Shown: positions 38,457-47,916, counted from the first letter of the stretch. The stretch: 64,000 bases of DNA from Lacipirellula parvula (GCF_009177095.1 NZ_AP021861.1:496001-560000), one strand, 5' to 3'. Notes: a model not told the origin generated them from the letters alone. Translations and numbers: made by a program.

Positions 38457-38677
38457 GTGGGGCGACGGCCGAGAAGAAGTAACGCTTCAGCCCTTACGAG
38501 CGATAATCGCTCGCTCAGCTCAACTAGCGATTCCAATTCCTCGCGTTCGCCCGCGGCAAGTTGGCCTTCGTTGTTGCGGTCCATCAGCTGCTGCAGGCGC
38601 TCGTCCGACTTTGTCGGAAGACGAAGCTGCCCAATGGTCTCGACCCATTCCACGGGGGCGTCAACGGTGGTATTCAT
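38453..38677 (-). CDS. Small helical partner of the HNH protein
   Basis: The 74-residue protein MNTTVDAPVEWVETIGQLRL, then DERLQQLMDRNNEGQLAAGE and REELESLVELSERLSLVRAE. The segment LQxLMDRNNEGxLxxxExxELExLVExxExLSLxRAEAL is the pattern of short proteins that precede HNH genes in many genomes. The four-base overlap indicates translational coupling. It might be an antitoxin-like or structural partner; not known. Confidence 0.75.
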   Translation of the reverse strand: MNTTVDAPVEWVETIGQLRLPTKSDERLQQLMDRNNEGQLAAGEREELESLVELSERLSLVRAEALLLLGRRPT

Positions 38678-38766
38678 CGAATTGCTGCCATTGAGGGCGT
38701 GACGCGACTGACCGGCTAGAATTTAGTATACCCCGTCAGCATCTTCCGGCCAAAGCGAGATCAAGT

Positions 38767-39096
38767 TTGAACGATTCATCGCCGCTATTCATTCAGATTG
38801 CCACCACAGCCGGCAGCCGCGAAGAGGCGGATCGAATTGCGACGGCGTTGGTCGATCGCAGCCTAGCGGCTTGCGTGCAGATTGTCGGTCCGATGCAGAG
38901 CGTTTATCGCTGGCAGGGGCAGATTGATCGCAGCGAGGAGTGGCTTTGCCAGATCAAGACGACGCGGCAACATTACGCGGCGGTCGAAGCGGCGATTCGG
39001 GAGTTGCACTCGTATGAGTGCCCGGAGGTCATCGCGACGCCGATTGTGGCGGGCAGTGCGGCGTATTTGCAGTGGCTAGCTGAGCAAACATCCTAG
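38767..39096 (+). CDS. cutA: Divalent-cation tolerance protein CutA
   Basis: The 109-residue protein shows the CutA1 landmarks: FIQIATTAGSREEADRIATA, LAACVQIVGPMQSVYRWQG, WLCQIKTTRQHYAAVEAAIR, LHSYECPEVIATPIVAGSAA, YLQWL. It is a trimeric, PII-like ferredoxin fold linked to copper tolerance. Translation begins at TTG 38767, the only suitable start. The stop codon TAG belongs to the repeat at 39093. Confidence 0.95.
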   Translation: MNDSSPLFIQIATTAGSREEADRIATALVDRSLAACVQIVGPMQSVYRWQGQIDRSEEWLCQIKTTRQHYAAVEAAIRELHSYECPEVIATPIVAGSAAYLQWLAEQTS

Positions 39097-39180
39097 CCCC
39101 GAGCTCCGCCCGGGGGTGGCATATCGCGGGACGACGCCGATCGTTGTGGATACCGACCCCCTGGCGGAGCCAGGGGCTAG
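39093..39180. repeat. REPIN-like inverted pair (CTAGCCCCGAGCTCCGCCC family)
   Basis: CTAGCCCCGAGCTCCGCCCG at the left and CTGGCGGAGCCAGGGGCTAG at the right are inverted copies 40 bases apart; single units lie at 9610 and 19689. It supplies the stop codon of cutA. Confidence 0.8.
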
Positions 39181-39204
39181 AAGACCACAAGGCGAGCCGT
39201 TGAA

Positions 39205-40479
39205 TCAGTTGCTAATCGACCGGAAGTTGTTGAAGTTCAAATTGCCGAACGCGAACTGCGGGAACATCGCGTAAAGGCCGTTCGTGAAGAACTCGCTGAT
39301 CCATTCGTCGGCGACGCGGATTGGCGTCTTCGGCACGATGACGATGTCGGAGTCGTTCAGCCAGATTTCGTCGGCCGGCGTTGGGCGTTTGCCGTAGAGG
39401 CCGCCTTGGATGTCGAACATCGAGGCCATCAGCCGCCAGTCGTCGCCGCGGCGGAAGACGACCACTTGGCGAAGGTTGCCGCCGTTTAAGTGGCCGCCGG
39501 CCATCGTCACGGCTTGCATCAGCGTCGTCGGGCCTTCGAGCACAAATCGGCCTGGCTGCCGCACTTCGCCGCCGATGAAGACGTACCGCGGCGCCCGTTG
39601 CGTGAGGACCGGCGTGATGTCGACGCCGGGGATCGCGGCATCGTAGCGGGCGTCGACTTCAACCTTCAGTTCGTCGACCGTGAGGCCTTGAGCGCAAATC
39701 GGGCCGAGGGCCGGCAGGAAGAGCCGGCCATCGGGGTTCACGGTTGATTCGAGTTGCTGGCCGCCGTTCCCTTGGCGGGCGACGACGGCGTTGATGAGGT
39801 CCTGCAGGCGAGTGTTCACCTCGACCGGCGTCACGGTGATCGCCGGGACCTTGTAGTACTTGGTGTAGCGTTCTTCGAGGTGGAGCCGCAGGCCGTCGAC
39901 GGTCATGTTTGCGGCCCGCACTTGGCCGAGCAGCGGCAGCGTAATCGTCCCGTCGGGCTGGATCACCAACTCGCGGCGGACGTCGTCTTGCGTGCCGCCG
40001 ATGCCGCCCGCAGCCGAGTCGCCGGTCAGCGACTCAACGCGAATCTTGTCGCCGACCTGCAGTTCGTACGGGTAGCTCGTCATCTCCCGCGTCAGGCGGA
40101 AGACGAAGATGATGCGATCGTCGACGCGGATGCGGTACTCCGGCACGTGCGCGAGGCGGGCGTGGCCGATGTACTCGCCTTGGGCGTAGGCTTGCCAATC
40201 GACGGGGCCGCGGGCGTCCCAGGTGACTTCGCCTTGGCCGGCGCTTACGGTGCTATCAACGCCCCAGATCGGATATGGGGCGGCGGGGCTCAATGCCTGG
40301 CAGAGCACGAACTCTTCCGCGGTGGCGAGCTTCACCAGTTGCTCACGCGACTGCGTAGCCTTCGCAGCGGGAACGATTTGCCGCGGCGTCGAGCGATCGA
40401 TCAGCGACGTCAGCACGAACAACGCCACCGCGACGACTGCCAACCGTTTGAAGGCGATCTGTTTCCAACGAAGGATCAT
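39205..40479 (-). CDS. Polysaccharide export (Wza-like) protein with SLBB domains
   Basis: An N-terminal membrane anchor (RLAVVAVALFVLTSLI) precedes the Poly_export domain at about residues 110-200 (YRIRVDDRIIFVFRL, YELQVGDKIRVESL, ELVIQPDGTITLPLLGQVRA, TVDGLRLHLEERYTKYY). Two further segments of the same type follow (VNPDGRLFLPALGPICAQGL; YVFIGGEVRQPGRFVLEGP with LMQAVTMAGGHLNGG, an SLBB domain). It is 424 residues. No lipobox is seen, unlike classical Wza. It probably forms the outer-membrane channel for an exopolysaccharide. It overlaps the upstream lipoprotein gene by four bases. Confidence 0.9.
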   Translation of the reverse strand: MILRWKQIAFKRLAVVAVALFVLTSLIDRSTPRQIVPAAKATQSREQLVKLATAEEFVLCQALSPAAPYPIWGVDSTVSAGQGEVTWDARGPVDWQAYAQGEYIGHARLAHVPEYRIRVDDRIIFVFRLTREMTSYPYELQVGDKIRVESLTGDSAAGGIGGTQDDVRRELVIQPDGTITLPLLGQVRAANMTVDGLRLHLEERYTKYYKVPAITVTPVEVNTRLQDLINAVVARQGNGGQQLESTVNPDGRLFLPALGPICAQGLTVDELKVEVDARYDAAIPGVDITPVLTQRAPRYVFIGGEVRQPGRFVLEGPTTLMQAVTMAGGHLNGGNLRQVVVFRRGDDWRLMASMFDIQGGLYGKRPTPADEIWLNDSDIVIVPKTPIRVADEWISEFFTNGLYAMFPQFAFGNLNFNNFRSISN

Positions 40480-42089
40480 CGGAAGTAGCCTCCGGGCAGC
40501 CGGGTGATGTTGTGAACCGGCTCGCTGGGAGCTGGCGCCGGGGCTTGGCTCGTTGCAGTCGCGGCGGGGCGAGGTTGCGGAATCGGCGGGCCGGCGGCGA
40601 CTTGCGGCGCCGGCGCCGTCGGCGCCAGCGCCGTCGGCGCCAGCGGATCGCCCGTGCGAGCCAGCGTTTGCGGATCAACCCACTGCACGCCGCTCACGCT
40701 GCTCATCCCCTGCGCCGCCAACTGGTGTGCTTGGGAATCGCTGAGCGTCGCGAGGTCTTCGCGGCCGAGCTTGCGTTGAATGCGGGCCAAGTTGCGATAA
40801 ACGACCGGGTGAGGTTCGCGGGCCGCCACTTGGGCGAGAATGTATTCCGAATCGACGTAGTGGCCAGCTTCCGCCAGCAGCACGCCAAGCTCATGGGCGG
40901 CGAGGTGGTTGTCTTCGCGAGCTAGCAACGCCGCTTGCTGCAGCGAGAACGCGCGACGTTCGACCTGCACGATGCGACCAGGTTCAGCGCGGCCGATTTG
41001 GCTGTAGAGCTTGCCGAGTGCGTGGAGCGCCATCGAGCCGGCCGGTTCGCCGGCGACTGAGGCGCCAAGTTGTAGTTGGGCGTAACGATAGTAGAGATCG
41101 GCCAGTTGCTGCGGCATCAGGTCGCCGGCGCCGCTCTTCGCGACCGGCGTGCGGTGCGACGCGATGATCACGGCGAAGTCGAGGCGATTGTCGATGCCAG
41201 GGCCGCGCGGGGTAAAGTCGGCTGCTTCTTCCAGGGCTCGCAAGCCGTTGGCGAGAGCGACCGAACGCCGCGACAGGCCGCGCTTTTGGTCCTTCGCCTC
41301 GGCAATCATCCGCAAGACTTCGAGGAATTGTTCGCGAGCGGCGAAATAGGCGCCCCGCTGGGCGAGCTTATAGCCGCGGCGGATTTTTGCGAGGGCCTGC
41401 TCGCTCACCATGGCGCCGGTCATGTGGCCGGTGACCGTGGGGCCGGCATCGGCGAGCAGCTCTTCCGCTTCTTGCGAGAGCGAACCGCCGAGGGTGCTTG
41501 TGGTATCGCTGAGTCGCGGCGGGAGTGCGAGCGACGCTTCCGTGCTGGCGGCGTCGGGCGTCGGTAGGATGTCGTAGTCGGTGAGCGGCTCGGTGGCGAC
41601 GAGCGAAGCCTCAGTTGACTCGTCAGCTGGTGTGCTCGCGTCGAGCGGCGTCGCTCCGGAGGCGTCGTGCCATTCGGTGAAGCCCGCTTCGAGCGGTTGC
41701 GGCGGCAGCAGCGTCGGGCCGGCGGTGGGCATCTCGACGGCGTCGAGTTCCGCGGTTGCGTTTGGTGCGGCAGCGATTTGCTCGGCTTCTTCCGCTTCGA
41801 TGGTCGGGAGCGGCGTGAGCTCTGGCTCGGCCGGCGTTTGCAGACGCGGCTCGTTGGGGAGTGACATCATACCGGCCGGTTCCACGGCGTCGGCCGTCGG
41901 CGGCAGCAGCGGGCGGGCCCACGCGATTTCGGCCTGGCGAGGAGTGCGAGCGAACGCGCCGGAACTGGCGGCGTTCGATCGCTCGGCGCGTTCGGCGCCA
42001 GCATCGCCGCAGCCAATCGTGGCCAACAGCGCCAGTGCGCACGCTTGCCGCGGCCATCGCCTAACGCGTTGGAGGTCACCCTCGATCAT
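40476..42089 (-). CDS. Lipoprotein with tetratricopeptide-like repeats
   Basis: ATG 42089 gives MIEGDLQRVRRWPRQACALA and a lipobox (LLATIGC). Residues 30-230 are acidic, Ala/Pro/Thr-rich and probably disordered. Residues about 240-460 contain helical repeats of TPR type (LAKIRRGYKLAQRGAYFAAREQFLEVLRMI; ALHALGKLYSQIGR; LAAHELGVLLAEAGHYVDSEYIL; VYRNLARIQRKLGRED). The C-terminus is Ala/Pro-rich. The ATGA overlap couples it to the Wza-like gene, so it is likely an accessory envelope protein of the same export machine. Confidence 0.75.
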   Translation of the reverse strand: MIEGDLQRVRRWPRQACALALLATIGCGDAGAERAERSNAASSGAFARTPRQAEIAWARPLLPPTADAVEPAGMMSLPNEPRLQTPAEPELTPLPTIEAEEAEQIAAAPNATAELDAVEMPTAGPTLLPPQPLEAGFTEWHDASGATPLDASTPADESTEASLVATEPLTDYDILPTPDAASTEASLALPPRLSDTTSTLGGSLSQEAEELLADAGPTVTGHMTGAMVSEQALAKIRRGYKLAQRGAYFAAREQFLEVLRMIAEAKDQKRGLSRRSVALANGLRALEEAADFTPRGPGIDNRLDFAVIIASHRTPVAKSGAGDLMPQQLADLYYRYAQLQLGASVAGEPAGSMALHALGKLYSQIGRAEPGRIVQVERRAFSLQQAALLAREDNHLAAHELGVLLAEAGHYVDSEYILAQVAAREPHPVVYRNLARIQRKLGREDLATLSDSQAHQLAAQGMSSVSGVQWVDPQTLARTGDPLAPTALAPTAPAPQVAAGPPIPQPRPAATATSQAPAPAPSEPVHNITRLPGGYFR

Positions 42090-42345
42090 GTACGCCCATC
42101 CCTGGCTAAGTGCCGGCGTGGAGCCGGCGCCAGCGCGCATCCTGCGCGCCCCTCTGCTGGTACTAAAATTCGACTGTTGCCGACCGCAGGTGACAGCAAA
42201 AGCGCGGCCCGCGGGTACGGTTCGCCGCTGATAGCAGCGTTAAAGCCGGCAAAGTTTCACCATCCTCGGGCGGGGGCTGCACCCCTATGAGGCGGTTGGA
42301 TGGATCGCCCCAATATGCCGTTGGCAGAATTCTGCCCCGTAGAAG

Positions 42346-43308
42346 TCAGAACAACCGCTTCTGGTAGCTCCCTTTCACTGGCAGCGCGTTGAAGCCGGCC
42401 GCCTGCAGATGCCCCACAAATTCTGCTGGGCCGTGCGTGCAGTAGATCTCGCGAGCGCCGACGCGTTCGGCCGTTTCCATCAACTCGTCGAAGTCGGCGT
42501 GATCCGACAGCGGCAGCGCGTGGTCGACGCCCCAGCGGTATTTCGTGCCGGGGTCGATCGCCCAGCCGGTGATCGCGATGCTCACCGGCCGGCGGATCCC
42601 GGCGAGGCGGAAGTCGCGCGCGCCTTGCGGCAATGTCATCACTGCGCGGCCGGGCAGCAGCGCCGGGTCGTAGAGTCGCATATCGCCGAGGTCGACGCCG
42701 CATTGGCGATAGACTTCGCTCACGGCGAAGATCGTCGGATGCTGCAGTACCGGGATGCCGGCGGCGGTGAGGATGCGGGTTGCTTCCTGCGACTTGCCGA
42801 GCGGATAGGCGTGCAGCACCGGCGTGGTGCCGTCGGCGATTGCCTCGCGCACCAGCGTTAGCAGACGCTCCACCGTTTCGCTCCGCGGAGGCATGCGGTA
42901 ACGAGGCTTGCCGAACGTCGATTCCATCACCAGCACGTCGGCCCGCGGCAACTCGGCTCGCTCTGCGGTTGCCGATTCGCCAAGCTTAAAGTCGCCCGTG
43001 TAGAGGAGCGAGCCTTCGTCGCTTTCGAGCAGCGCCATCGCCGAGCCGAGGCAGTGGCCCGCGGGGTACGTCGTCAAGCGGACGTCGCCGAACTCGAACG
43101 GCCGGCGGTACGGAACTTCCACGACGCGCCGCATGGCGCCCATCCGCAACTTATAGAGCTTGCCGGTCTCCGGCGTGCAGTACGCGACCTCGTGCGGACC
43201 AATGTGGTCGGCATGGGCGTGTGAGACGAACCCATGCGGCTGCCGACGGCAGACGTCGAGCGCTAGCCGCGGGCGGTTGTAGAACAGACCTCGGTCCCAG
43301 TGAAACAT
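42346..43308 (-). CDS. Metallo-beta-lactamase-fold exonuclease-like protein
   Basis: GFVSHAHADHIGPHE is the H-x-H-x-D-H metal motif; RLTTYPAGHCLGSAMALLE, LLYTGDFKLG and VLVMESTFG are the next conserved blocks. SDHADFDELMETAERVGARE and YCTHGPAEFVGHLQAAG match the beta-CASP-like end of the group annotated as mRNA 3'-processing-factor-like or DNA-ligase-associated exonucleases. It is 320 residues, as in that group. No ligase or helicase gene is adjacent here. The gene ends before a 200-base gap with no features and is divergent from the MFS gene. Confidence 0.82.
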   Translation of the reverse strand: MFHWDRGLFYNRPRLALDVCRRQPHGFVSHAHADHIGPHEVAYCTPETGKLYKLRMGAMRRVVEVPYRRPFEFGDVRLTTYPAGHCLGSAMALLESDEGSLLYTGDFKLGESATAERAELPRADVLVMESTFGKPRYRMPPRSETVERLLTLVREAIADGTTPVLHAYPLGKSQEATRILTAAGIPVLQHPTIFAVSEVYRQCGVDLGDMRLYDPALLPGRAVMTLPQGARDFRLAGIRRPVSIAITGWAIDPGTKYRWGVDHALPLSDHADFDELMETAERVGAREIYCTHGPAEFVGHLQAAGFNALPVKGSYQKRLF

Positions 43309-43425
43309 TTGTACATTATTCCGCGTCGCGGCGGCGAACGCCAGATGGGGGCGAGGTTTCGGAATGCGGAGTCGATGGGTGCGATTTTACTTGCGACGGT
43401 GCTGGCGCCTGCCTAACGTGGCGGC

Positions 43426-44763
43426 ATGGGACGCTCCGCTGCTTCATCGCTGCGAAACTCATTGAAGCTCGCTTATGCGAATGGCGCGCTGTGGGGCGCC
43501 GGCAGCGGGCTGGCGAGCGTCTCGCTGATCGCTTACTTTGCCCGCGAGTTGCACGCGGGTGGAACCGCGATCGCGTGGATTCTGGCGGCGCCGTCGCTGG
43601 CGGGCTTGCTGCGACTTGGCACGCCGTGGTGGTTGCATCGCGTGGCGAGCCGGCGGCGATTTTGCGTGATGATGTTTTTGGCGAGTGCGGCGACGTTGGC
43701 GGCGTTGCCGTTCGTTGCGGCGCCGAGTCGATTCGTCGATCCAAGCTGGTCGCTCGTGGCTCTCGGCTCGGCGTGGAGCCTCGCCCAGACGCTGGAGTTC
43801 ATCGCCGTCGTCGGGCTGTGGTCGTGGTTCGGCGATTTGGTTCCCGCGGCGGTGCGCGGACGATTCGTCGGGCGACGCGAGGCGTGGCTTACCGCGGGGC
43901 TCGTTGCCGGCGGATTCGCGGCGGCGGCGATTACTTGGGCCTGGCAGCGGCATTGCGCGGCGATTGGTCGGCCGGAACTGCTGTGGAGGTCGTATGCCGC
44001 GTGTGCGTCGTTTGGCGCCGCGCTCAGTGCGCTCGCCACATTGCCGCTGGCACACATGGCCGAGCCGAACGCTGCGAATTGTTCGATGCGTAATTCTGTG
44101 ACTAGTCCCCTGCCCCGTCTCGGCGACCTCGTTCGCCCGCTGGTCGACCCTCGCTTCCGCCGGCTGATGGCGTTCGGCGTTTGCTTTTCCGTTGCGAACG
44201 GATTGGTCCAATCGCCGCGGCAGATTTTCATGGCGAGCGTGTTGCGGCTCGAACTGGCGGAAAAACGTTCGCTTGACGCAGCCTCGCGCGGCGCTCAAAT
44301 CTTGCTGATGCCGTGGCTCGGCAAACTCGTCGATCGCCGCGGCAACGTCCGCCTGCTCGTCGTGAGTTGGAGCACCGTCTCGCTCGCAACGGTGTTCTTG
44401 TTCATCGTCACGCCCGCGGCGCGGTGGCTGATTGTCGGGGCCTACGTTTGCTGGATCGCTTATGCGGGGCTAAACGTGACGTTGCCGAATCTCATGCTCG
44501 GTCTCAGCCCGCACGCGTCAACGGCAAACTACGCCGCGGCTTGGTTCGCCTGGACGCAACTCGCGTACTCGCTGAGTATCCTCGGCGGCGGGTACCTGTT
44601 CGACCGACTGGCGGCGATGCAGGAGAAGTCCGACGGCCTACTAGCGATTGGCGGTTGGCTTGATCGCTTCGGGATTCTGTTTGCCGCTAGCGGGGCGTTG
44701 ATGCTCGTCGGCGTCGGGCTAGCCTCACGCGTTCCTGAGCCGGCAGGCGAAGAGGCCGCCTGA
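43426..44763 (+). CDS. MFS transporter
   Basis: The 445-residue membrane protein has about twelve hydrophobic helices (first YANGALWGAGSGLASVSLIA, last FGILFAASGALMLVGVGLAS). Loop 2-3 holds RVASRRRF and loop 8-9 LGKLVDRRGNVRLLV, the D/R-R-x-G-R-R-type MFS signature. The gene has no evident partner and the substrate cannot be told. ATG 43426 lacks a strong ribosome binding site. Confidence 0.8.
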   Translation: MGRSAASSLRNSLKLAYANGALWGAGSGLASVSLIAYFARELHAGGTAIAWILAAPSLAGLLRLGTPWWLHRVASRRRFCVMMFLASAATLAALPFVAAPSRFVDPSWSLVALGSAWSLAQTLEFIAVVGLWSWFGDLVPAAVRGRFVGRREAWLTAGLVAGGFAAAAITWAWQRHCAAIGRPELLWRSYAACASFGAALSALATLPLAHMAEPNAANCSMRNSVTSPLPRLGDLVRPLVDPRFRRLMAFGVCFSVANGLVQSPRQIFMASVLRLELAEKRSLDAASRGAQILLMPWLGKLVDRRGNVRLLVVSWSTVSLATVFLFIVTPAARWLIVGAYVCWIAYAGLNVTLPNLMLGLSPHASTANYAAAWFAWTQLAYSLSILGGGYLFDRLAAMQEKSDGLLAIGGWLDRFGILFAASGALMLVGVGLASRVPEPAGEEAA

Positions 44764-44888
44764 GCCCCGGTTCGCGGGCTGCATTTTGCGGCTTTCCCGA
44801 TATTCGAAGCAGGGCCCCGTTTTGCGGTGTTGCTATACTGAGGGCTCCCCTCCGAACCGCCTCGCCTGTCGTCGAGTTACCAGTTTTT

Positions 44889-46640
44889 ATGTTGAAATCG
44901 TTTTCTCGTTCAGTGCATCGGACTACTTGGCGGTTCGTTCGGTGCGCGGTCGTGCCGCTTGCTCTTGTTTGCCAAATTGCGTTTGCCGCATCATCGCGCG
45001 GCGAAGATGCGGCGCCAACGTCCTCGGTGACGGCAACCGCCGCTACTGCCGCGACGAAGCCAGCTGCCAAGCCCGCCGGCATTCGCAACGTGATCATCAT
45101 GATCGGCGACGGCATGGGCCCGCAGCAGGTTGGCATGCTCACGCAGTACGCCCGGCACGCGCCCGGTTCACAAGTTCCTCATCGCAAGGCGGCAATCGAA
45201 CGGCTGCTCGCCGAGGGAACCGTGGCAATCGTCAACAACCAGCCGCACGGCGCATTGGTCGTCGATTCGGCGGCCGCGGCGACGCAGCTGGCCACGGGCG
45301 AGCTCGCGGGCTCTGAAATGATCGGCGCCAACTATCGCGGCGAGCGGGTCGAGAACATCGTCGAAGCGGCTCATCGCGTGGGCAAGTCGGCGGGGCTCGT
45401 CACCGATACTCGCATCACGCACGCCACGCCCGCCGGCTTCGCGGCGCATCAGGCGAACCGCGAGAGCGAGAACGAAATCGCGCTCGACTATCTCGATAAC
45501 AAAGTCGACGTCCTCATGGGAGGCGGCATTCGCAATTGGGTGCCGGAAGCGGTCAACGATCGTAACTCGCCGACCTATGCCGCGCTGATGCAGATGACCG
45601 GCGGCGCCTACCCCGCCACCTCGCGGCGCCGCGACAATCGCAACCTGCTGCTCGAAGCCCGCGGCGACTACAAGCTCGTCTTCGATCGCAACGCTCTCGA
45701 GAAGGTGACCGATGGCAAGGTGATCGGCATCTTCGCCGATTCGGAGCTGAACGACGCTCTCGAAGACGCCGCCACCGCCGCTAACCCGCAGCGGACCGAG
45801 CCGACGCACGTTGAAATGGTCGGCAAGGCGATCGAGTTGCTCGACAAGAACCCCAAAGGCTTCTTCCTGATGGTCGAAGGAGGCCAAATCGACTGGGCCG
45901 GCCACAACAACGACGCCGGCGTCCTGCTGCACGAACTGCTCGACTTCGACGCCGCGGTGCGGCTCGTCTACGAGTGGGCCAAGGATCGCGACGACACGCT
46001 GGTGATCGTCACCGCTGATCACGAAACTGGTTCATTCGGCTTCAGCTATGCCGGGCGGCCGCTGCCGGAGTCGACGAAGCTGGAAGGCGACCTCTTCGCC
46101 GGCGTGCCGTTCGAACCTGCCTTCAACTACGCGCCGCCAGAGTTGCTCGACCAAATCTTCGCACAAAAGAAGAGCTACTTCACGATGATGGCCGAGTTCG
46201 ACGCGCTACCGCCGAAGGAAAAGACTGCCGAACGGCTGATGCAGATCGTCAACGATTCGTCGGCGTTCAAGATCGCGCTCGACGACGCGGTGAACGTGCT
46301 GGCCCGCGAACGGAACAAGAACTATGTCGCCGGCCATCCTTACATGAACACGGAAACGGTGCCGAAGATCGACGACTTCGAGCCGTTTTATGTCTACGGC
46401 GAGAACCTGCGGATGAACCTGCTCGGCCGCGCGCTGGCGGATCAGCAGCACGTCACCTGGGGCGCCGGCACGCATTCGAGCACGCCGGTGATCCTCGGCG
46501 CCCTAGGCCCCGACCACGCGGCGAAGCGTTTTGGCGGAATGCTGCATTCGACCGACGTGGGGAAGCGGATGATCGAACTCATTACTGCTGAGCCCGCGCA
46601 GGCGCCTGCCACTGCTGTCGGCGCCTCGGCATCGCGTTAG
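44889..46640 (+). CDS. Alkaline phosphatase (PhoA superfamily), secreted
   Basis: The signal peptide (WRFVRCAVVPLALVCQIAFA) and a short Ala/Thr linker precede the catalytic domain: RNVIIMIGDGMGPQQVG (metal D), VVDSAAAATQLATGE with the phosphorylated serine (D-S-A), THATPAGFAAH, VLMGGGIRNW, GFFLMVEGGQIDWAGHNND (E and D/H ligands), VIVTADHETGSF (D-H) and WGAGTHSSTPV (H). All main metal ligands of bacterial alkaline phosphatases are present. It is 583 residues against about 450 in E. coli PhoA because of an insert at about 400-500. TATACT at 44834 is a possible -10 box. Periplasmic phosphate scavenging is the expected role. Confidence 0.92.
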   Translation: MLKSFSRSVHRTTWRFVRCAVVPLALVCQIAFAASSRGEDAAPTSSVTATAATAATKPAAKPAGIRNVIIMIGDGMGPQQVGMLTQYARHAPGSQVPHRKAAIERLLAEGTVAIVNNQPHGALVVDSAAAATQLATGELAGSEMIGANYRGERVENIVEAAHRVGKSAGLVTDTRITHATPAGFAAHQANRESENEIALDYLDNKVDVLMGGGIRNWVPEAVNDRNSPTYAALMQMTGGAYPATSRRRDNRNLLLEARGDYKLVFDRNALEKVTDGKVIGIFADSELNDALEDAATAANPQRTEPTHVEMVGKAIELLDKNPKGFFLMVEGGQIDWAGHNNDAGVLLHELLDFDAAVRLVYEWAKDRDDTLVIVTADHETGSFGFSYAGRPLPESTKLEGDLFAGVPFEPAFNYAPPELLDQIFAQKKSYFTMMAEFDALPPKEKTAERLMQIVNDSSAFKIALDDAVNVLARERNKNYVAGHPYMNTETVPKIDDFEPFYVYGENLRMNLLGRALADQQHVTWGAGTHSSTPVILGALGPDHAAKRFGGMLHSTDVGKRMIELITAEPAQAPATAVGASASR

Positions 46641-46694
46641 TCCGCCTTGCATTGGTGCAAGTCCGAATTGAGTCGAAATTGGCGCGGCGTTAAT

Positions 46695-46723
46695 TTGACA
46701 ACGCGACCCGCGTAACTTATTCT
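46695..46723 (+). promoter_or_regulatory. Sigma-70-type promoter
   Basis: TTGACA, 17 bases, TATTCT. It lies 31 bases before the start of the beta-propeller gene at 46755 and is the best match to the consensus in the window. Confidence 0.65.
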
Positions 46724-46754
46724 GCGTCCATCTTCACCTTGGAAAGGGACGCTA

Positions 46755-47720
46755 ATGACTCGATTCTCGCTTGTTCTCGCCTCGTTGGCTTTGGCCTGCT
46801 GCTGCGCATCTGCGTATGCTTTCGTGCCGACCGCTGACTACACGCTCCTCGCTTCTGATTACAGCCGCGGCTTGGTGAAAGTTGACCCCGTGAGCGGGGA
46901 GATTATTAGCACCGTCTTTGCCGCCTCGGGCATCAGCGACATTGAGCGCGGTCCGGATGGGTTGATCTACCTCAGCAATTACCCGCAGCGAGTCGTGCAA
47001 GCGGTTAATCCTTTCACCGGCGCCTTGGTGCGGACGATTACGTTCGCCGGCGATCCGCAGTATTCCTACCCCGCGACGCCGACGGACCTTGCGTTTGGTC
47101 CCGACGGTCGGCTGTATGTGAGCGTCACGGATGTGCCCTTCTTTGGCAACATCTACGTCGTGGGGCCGAACGACACGCATTCGACGCAACACTTTACCCC
47201 GACGCTTTTCACAGGCCTGCCATCGGGCATTGAGTTTGGCCCGGACGGCAATCTGTACGTTCTGTCGGAGAGCTCTGGCAATTTCTACAACCGACTCGAT
47301 CGACTGAACGGCGTGACCGGAGTCGTCGAAGCGATGCTGGCAGACCAAACCGAGGGGCTGTCGTTGCCCACTCGCTTGACCATCGCCGCCGACGGGACGA
47401 TCTTCGTCGGGAATCAGGGCTGGGGCAACCGCGCGATCACCAGTTACACGATGAACGGCGACCTGCTGCAGACAATTCCTGTGGCGAGTGGCGGGCTTAA
47501 CGGACTGACGTTTCTGCCAGACGGAGATTTGGTCTGGGGCGACGGCGGCGCCAACTTCATGCGCTACGACTTCGCGACGCAAACGACCTCGGTGTTCAGC
47601 ACGGGGTATGGGAGCGCTCAGAAGATGATTGCGATTCCCGAACCGGCGTCGTGTGGGTTGGCGTTGCTGGCAGCGCTGGCGCTCGTGAAGCGATCGCGAA
47701 GTGCTGGGGTAATCAAGTAG
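46755..47720 (+). CDS. Beta-propeller (NHL-like) PEP-CTERM protein
   Basis: AAGGGA precedes ATG 46755. The signal peptide MTRFSLVLASLALACCCASA is followed by six or so propeller blades with the repeated turn GPDGLIYLSN, GPDGRLYVSV, GPDGNLYVLS, AADGTIFVGN and LPDGDLVWGD. The C-terminus is IPEPASCGLALLAALAL...KRSRS, an exosortase sorting tail with only ten residues between the blades and the motif and no dockerin-like pair. It is 321 residues. Probably a surface-bound binding protein; catalysis is not indicated. Confidence 0.88.
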   Translation: MTRFSLVLASLALACCCASAYAFVPTADYTLLASDYSRGLVKVDPVSGEIISTVFAASGISDIERGPDGLIYLSNYPQRVVQAVNPFTGALVRTITFAGDPQYSYPATPTDLAFGPDGRLYVSVTDVPFFGNIYVVGPNDTHSTQHFTPTLFTGLPSGIEFGPDGNLYVLSESSGNFYNRLDRLNGVTGVVEAMLADQTEGLSLPTRLTIAADGTIFVGNQGWGNRAITSYTMNGDLLQTIPVASGGLNGLTFLPDGDLVWGDGGANFMRYDFATQTTSVFSTGYGSAQKMIAIPEPASCGLALLAALALVKRSRSAGVIK

Positions 47721-47772
47721 CGAGGCGCGTTCAGTCGCGTTGGCTGCGCGTTGAGCAAAGCGTGCGAGCGGG

Positions 47773-47895
47773 TTCGGACTGGTCGCTTAAGCGACCAGTC
47801 CAGCGGCGCGGACCGACTTGAAATTATCGCGAGACCGGAAGCGGCTTGACGCAGAGCGTCGGGAAGCTCGTTCCCACGCGGAGCGTGGGAACGAG
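47773..47895. repeat. Cluster of palindromic repeats
   Basis: TTCGGACTGGTCGCTTAAGC (47773 onward, with GCGACCAGTCC) is a variant of the palindrome at 34627. GACGCAGAGCGTCGGGAAGC and CTCGTTCCCACGCGGAGCG follow, the same two units as at 27843-27982. It occupies most of the gap between the convergent genes and may end both transcripts. Confidence 0.75.
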
Positions 47896-47916
47896 TTCCG
47901 AACCTTGCTTTCACGC

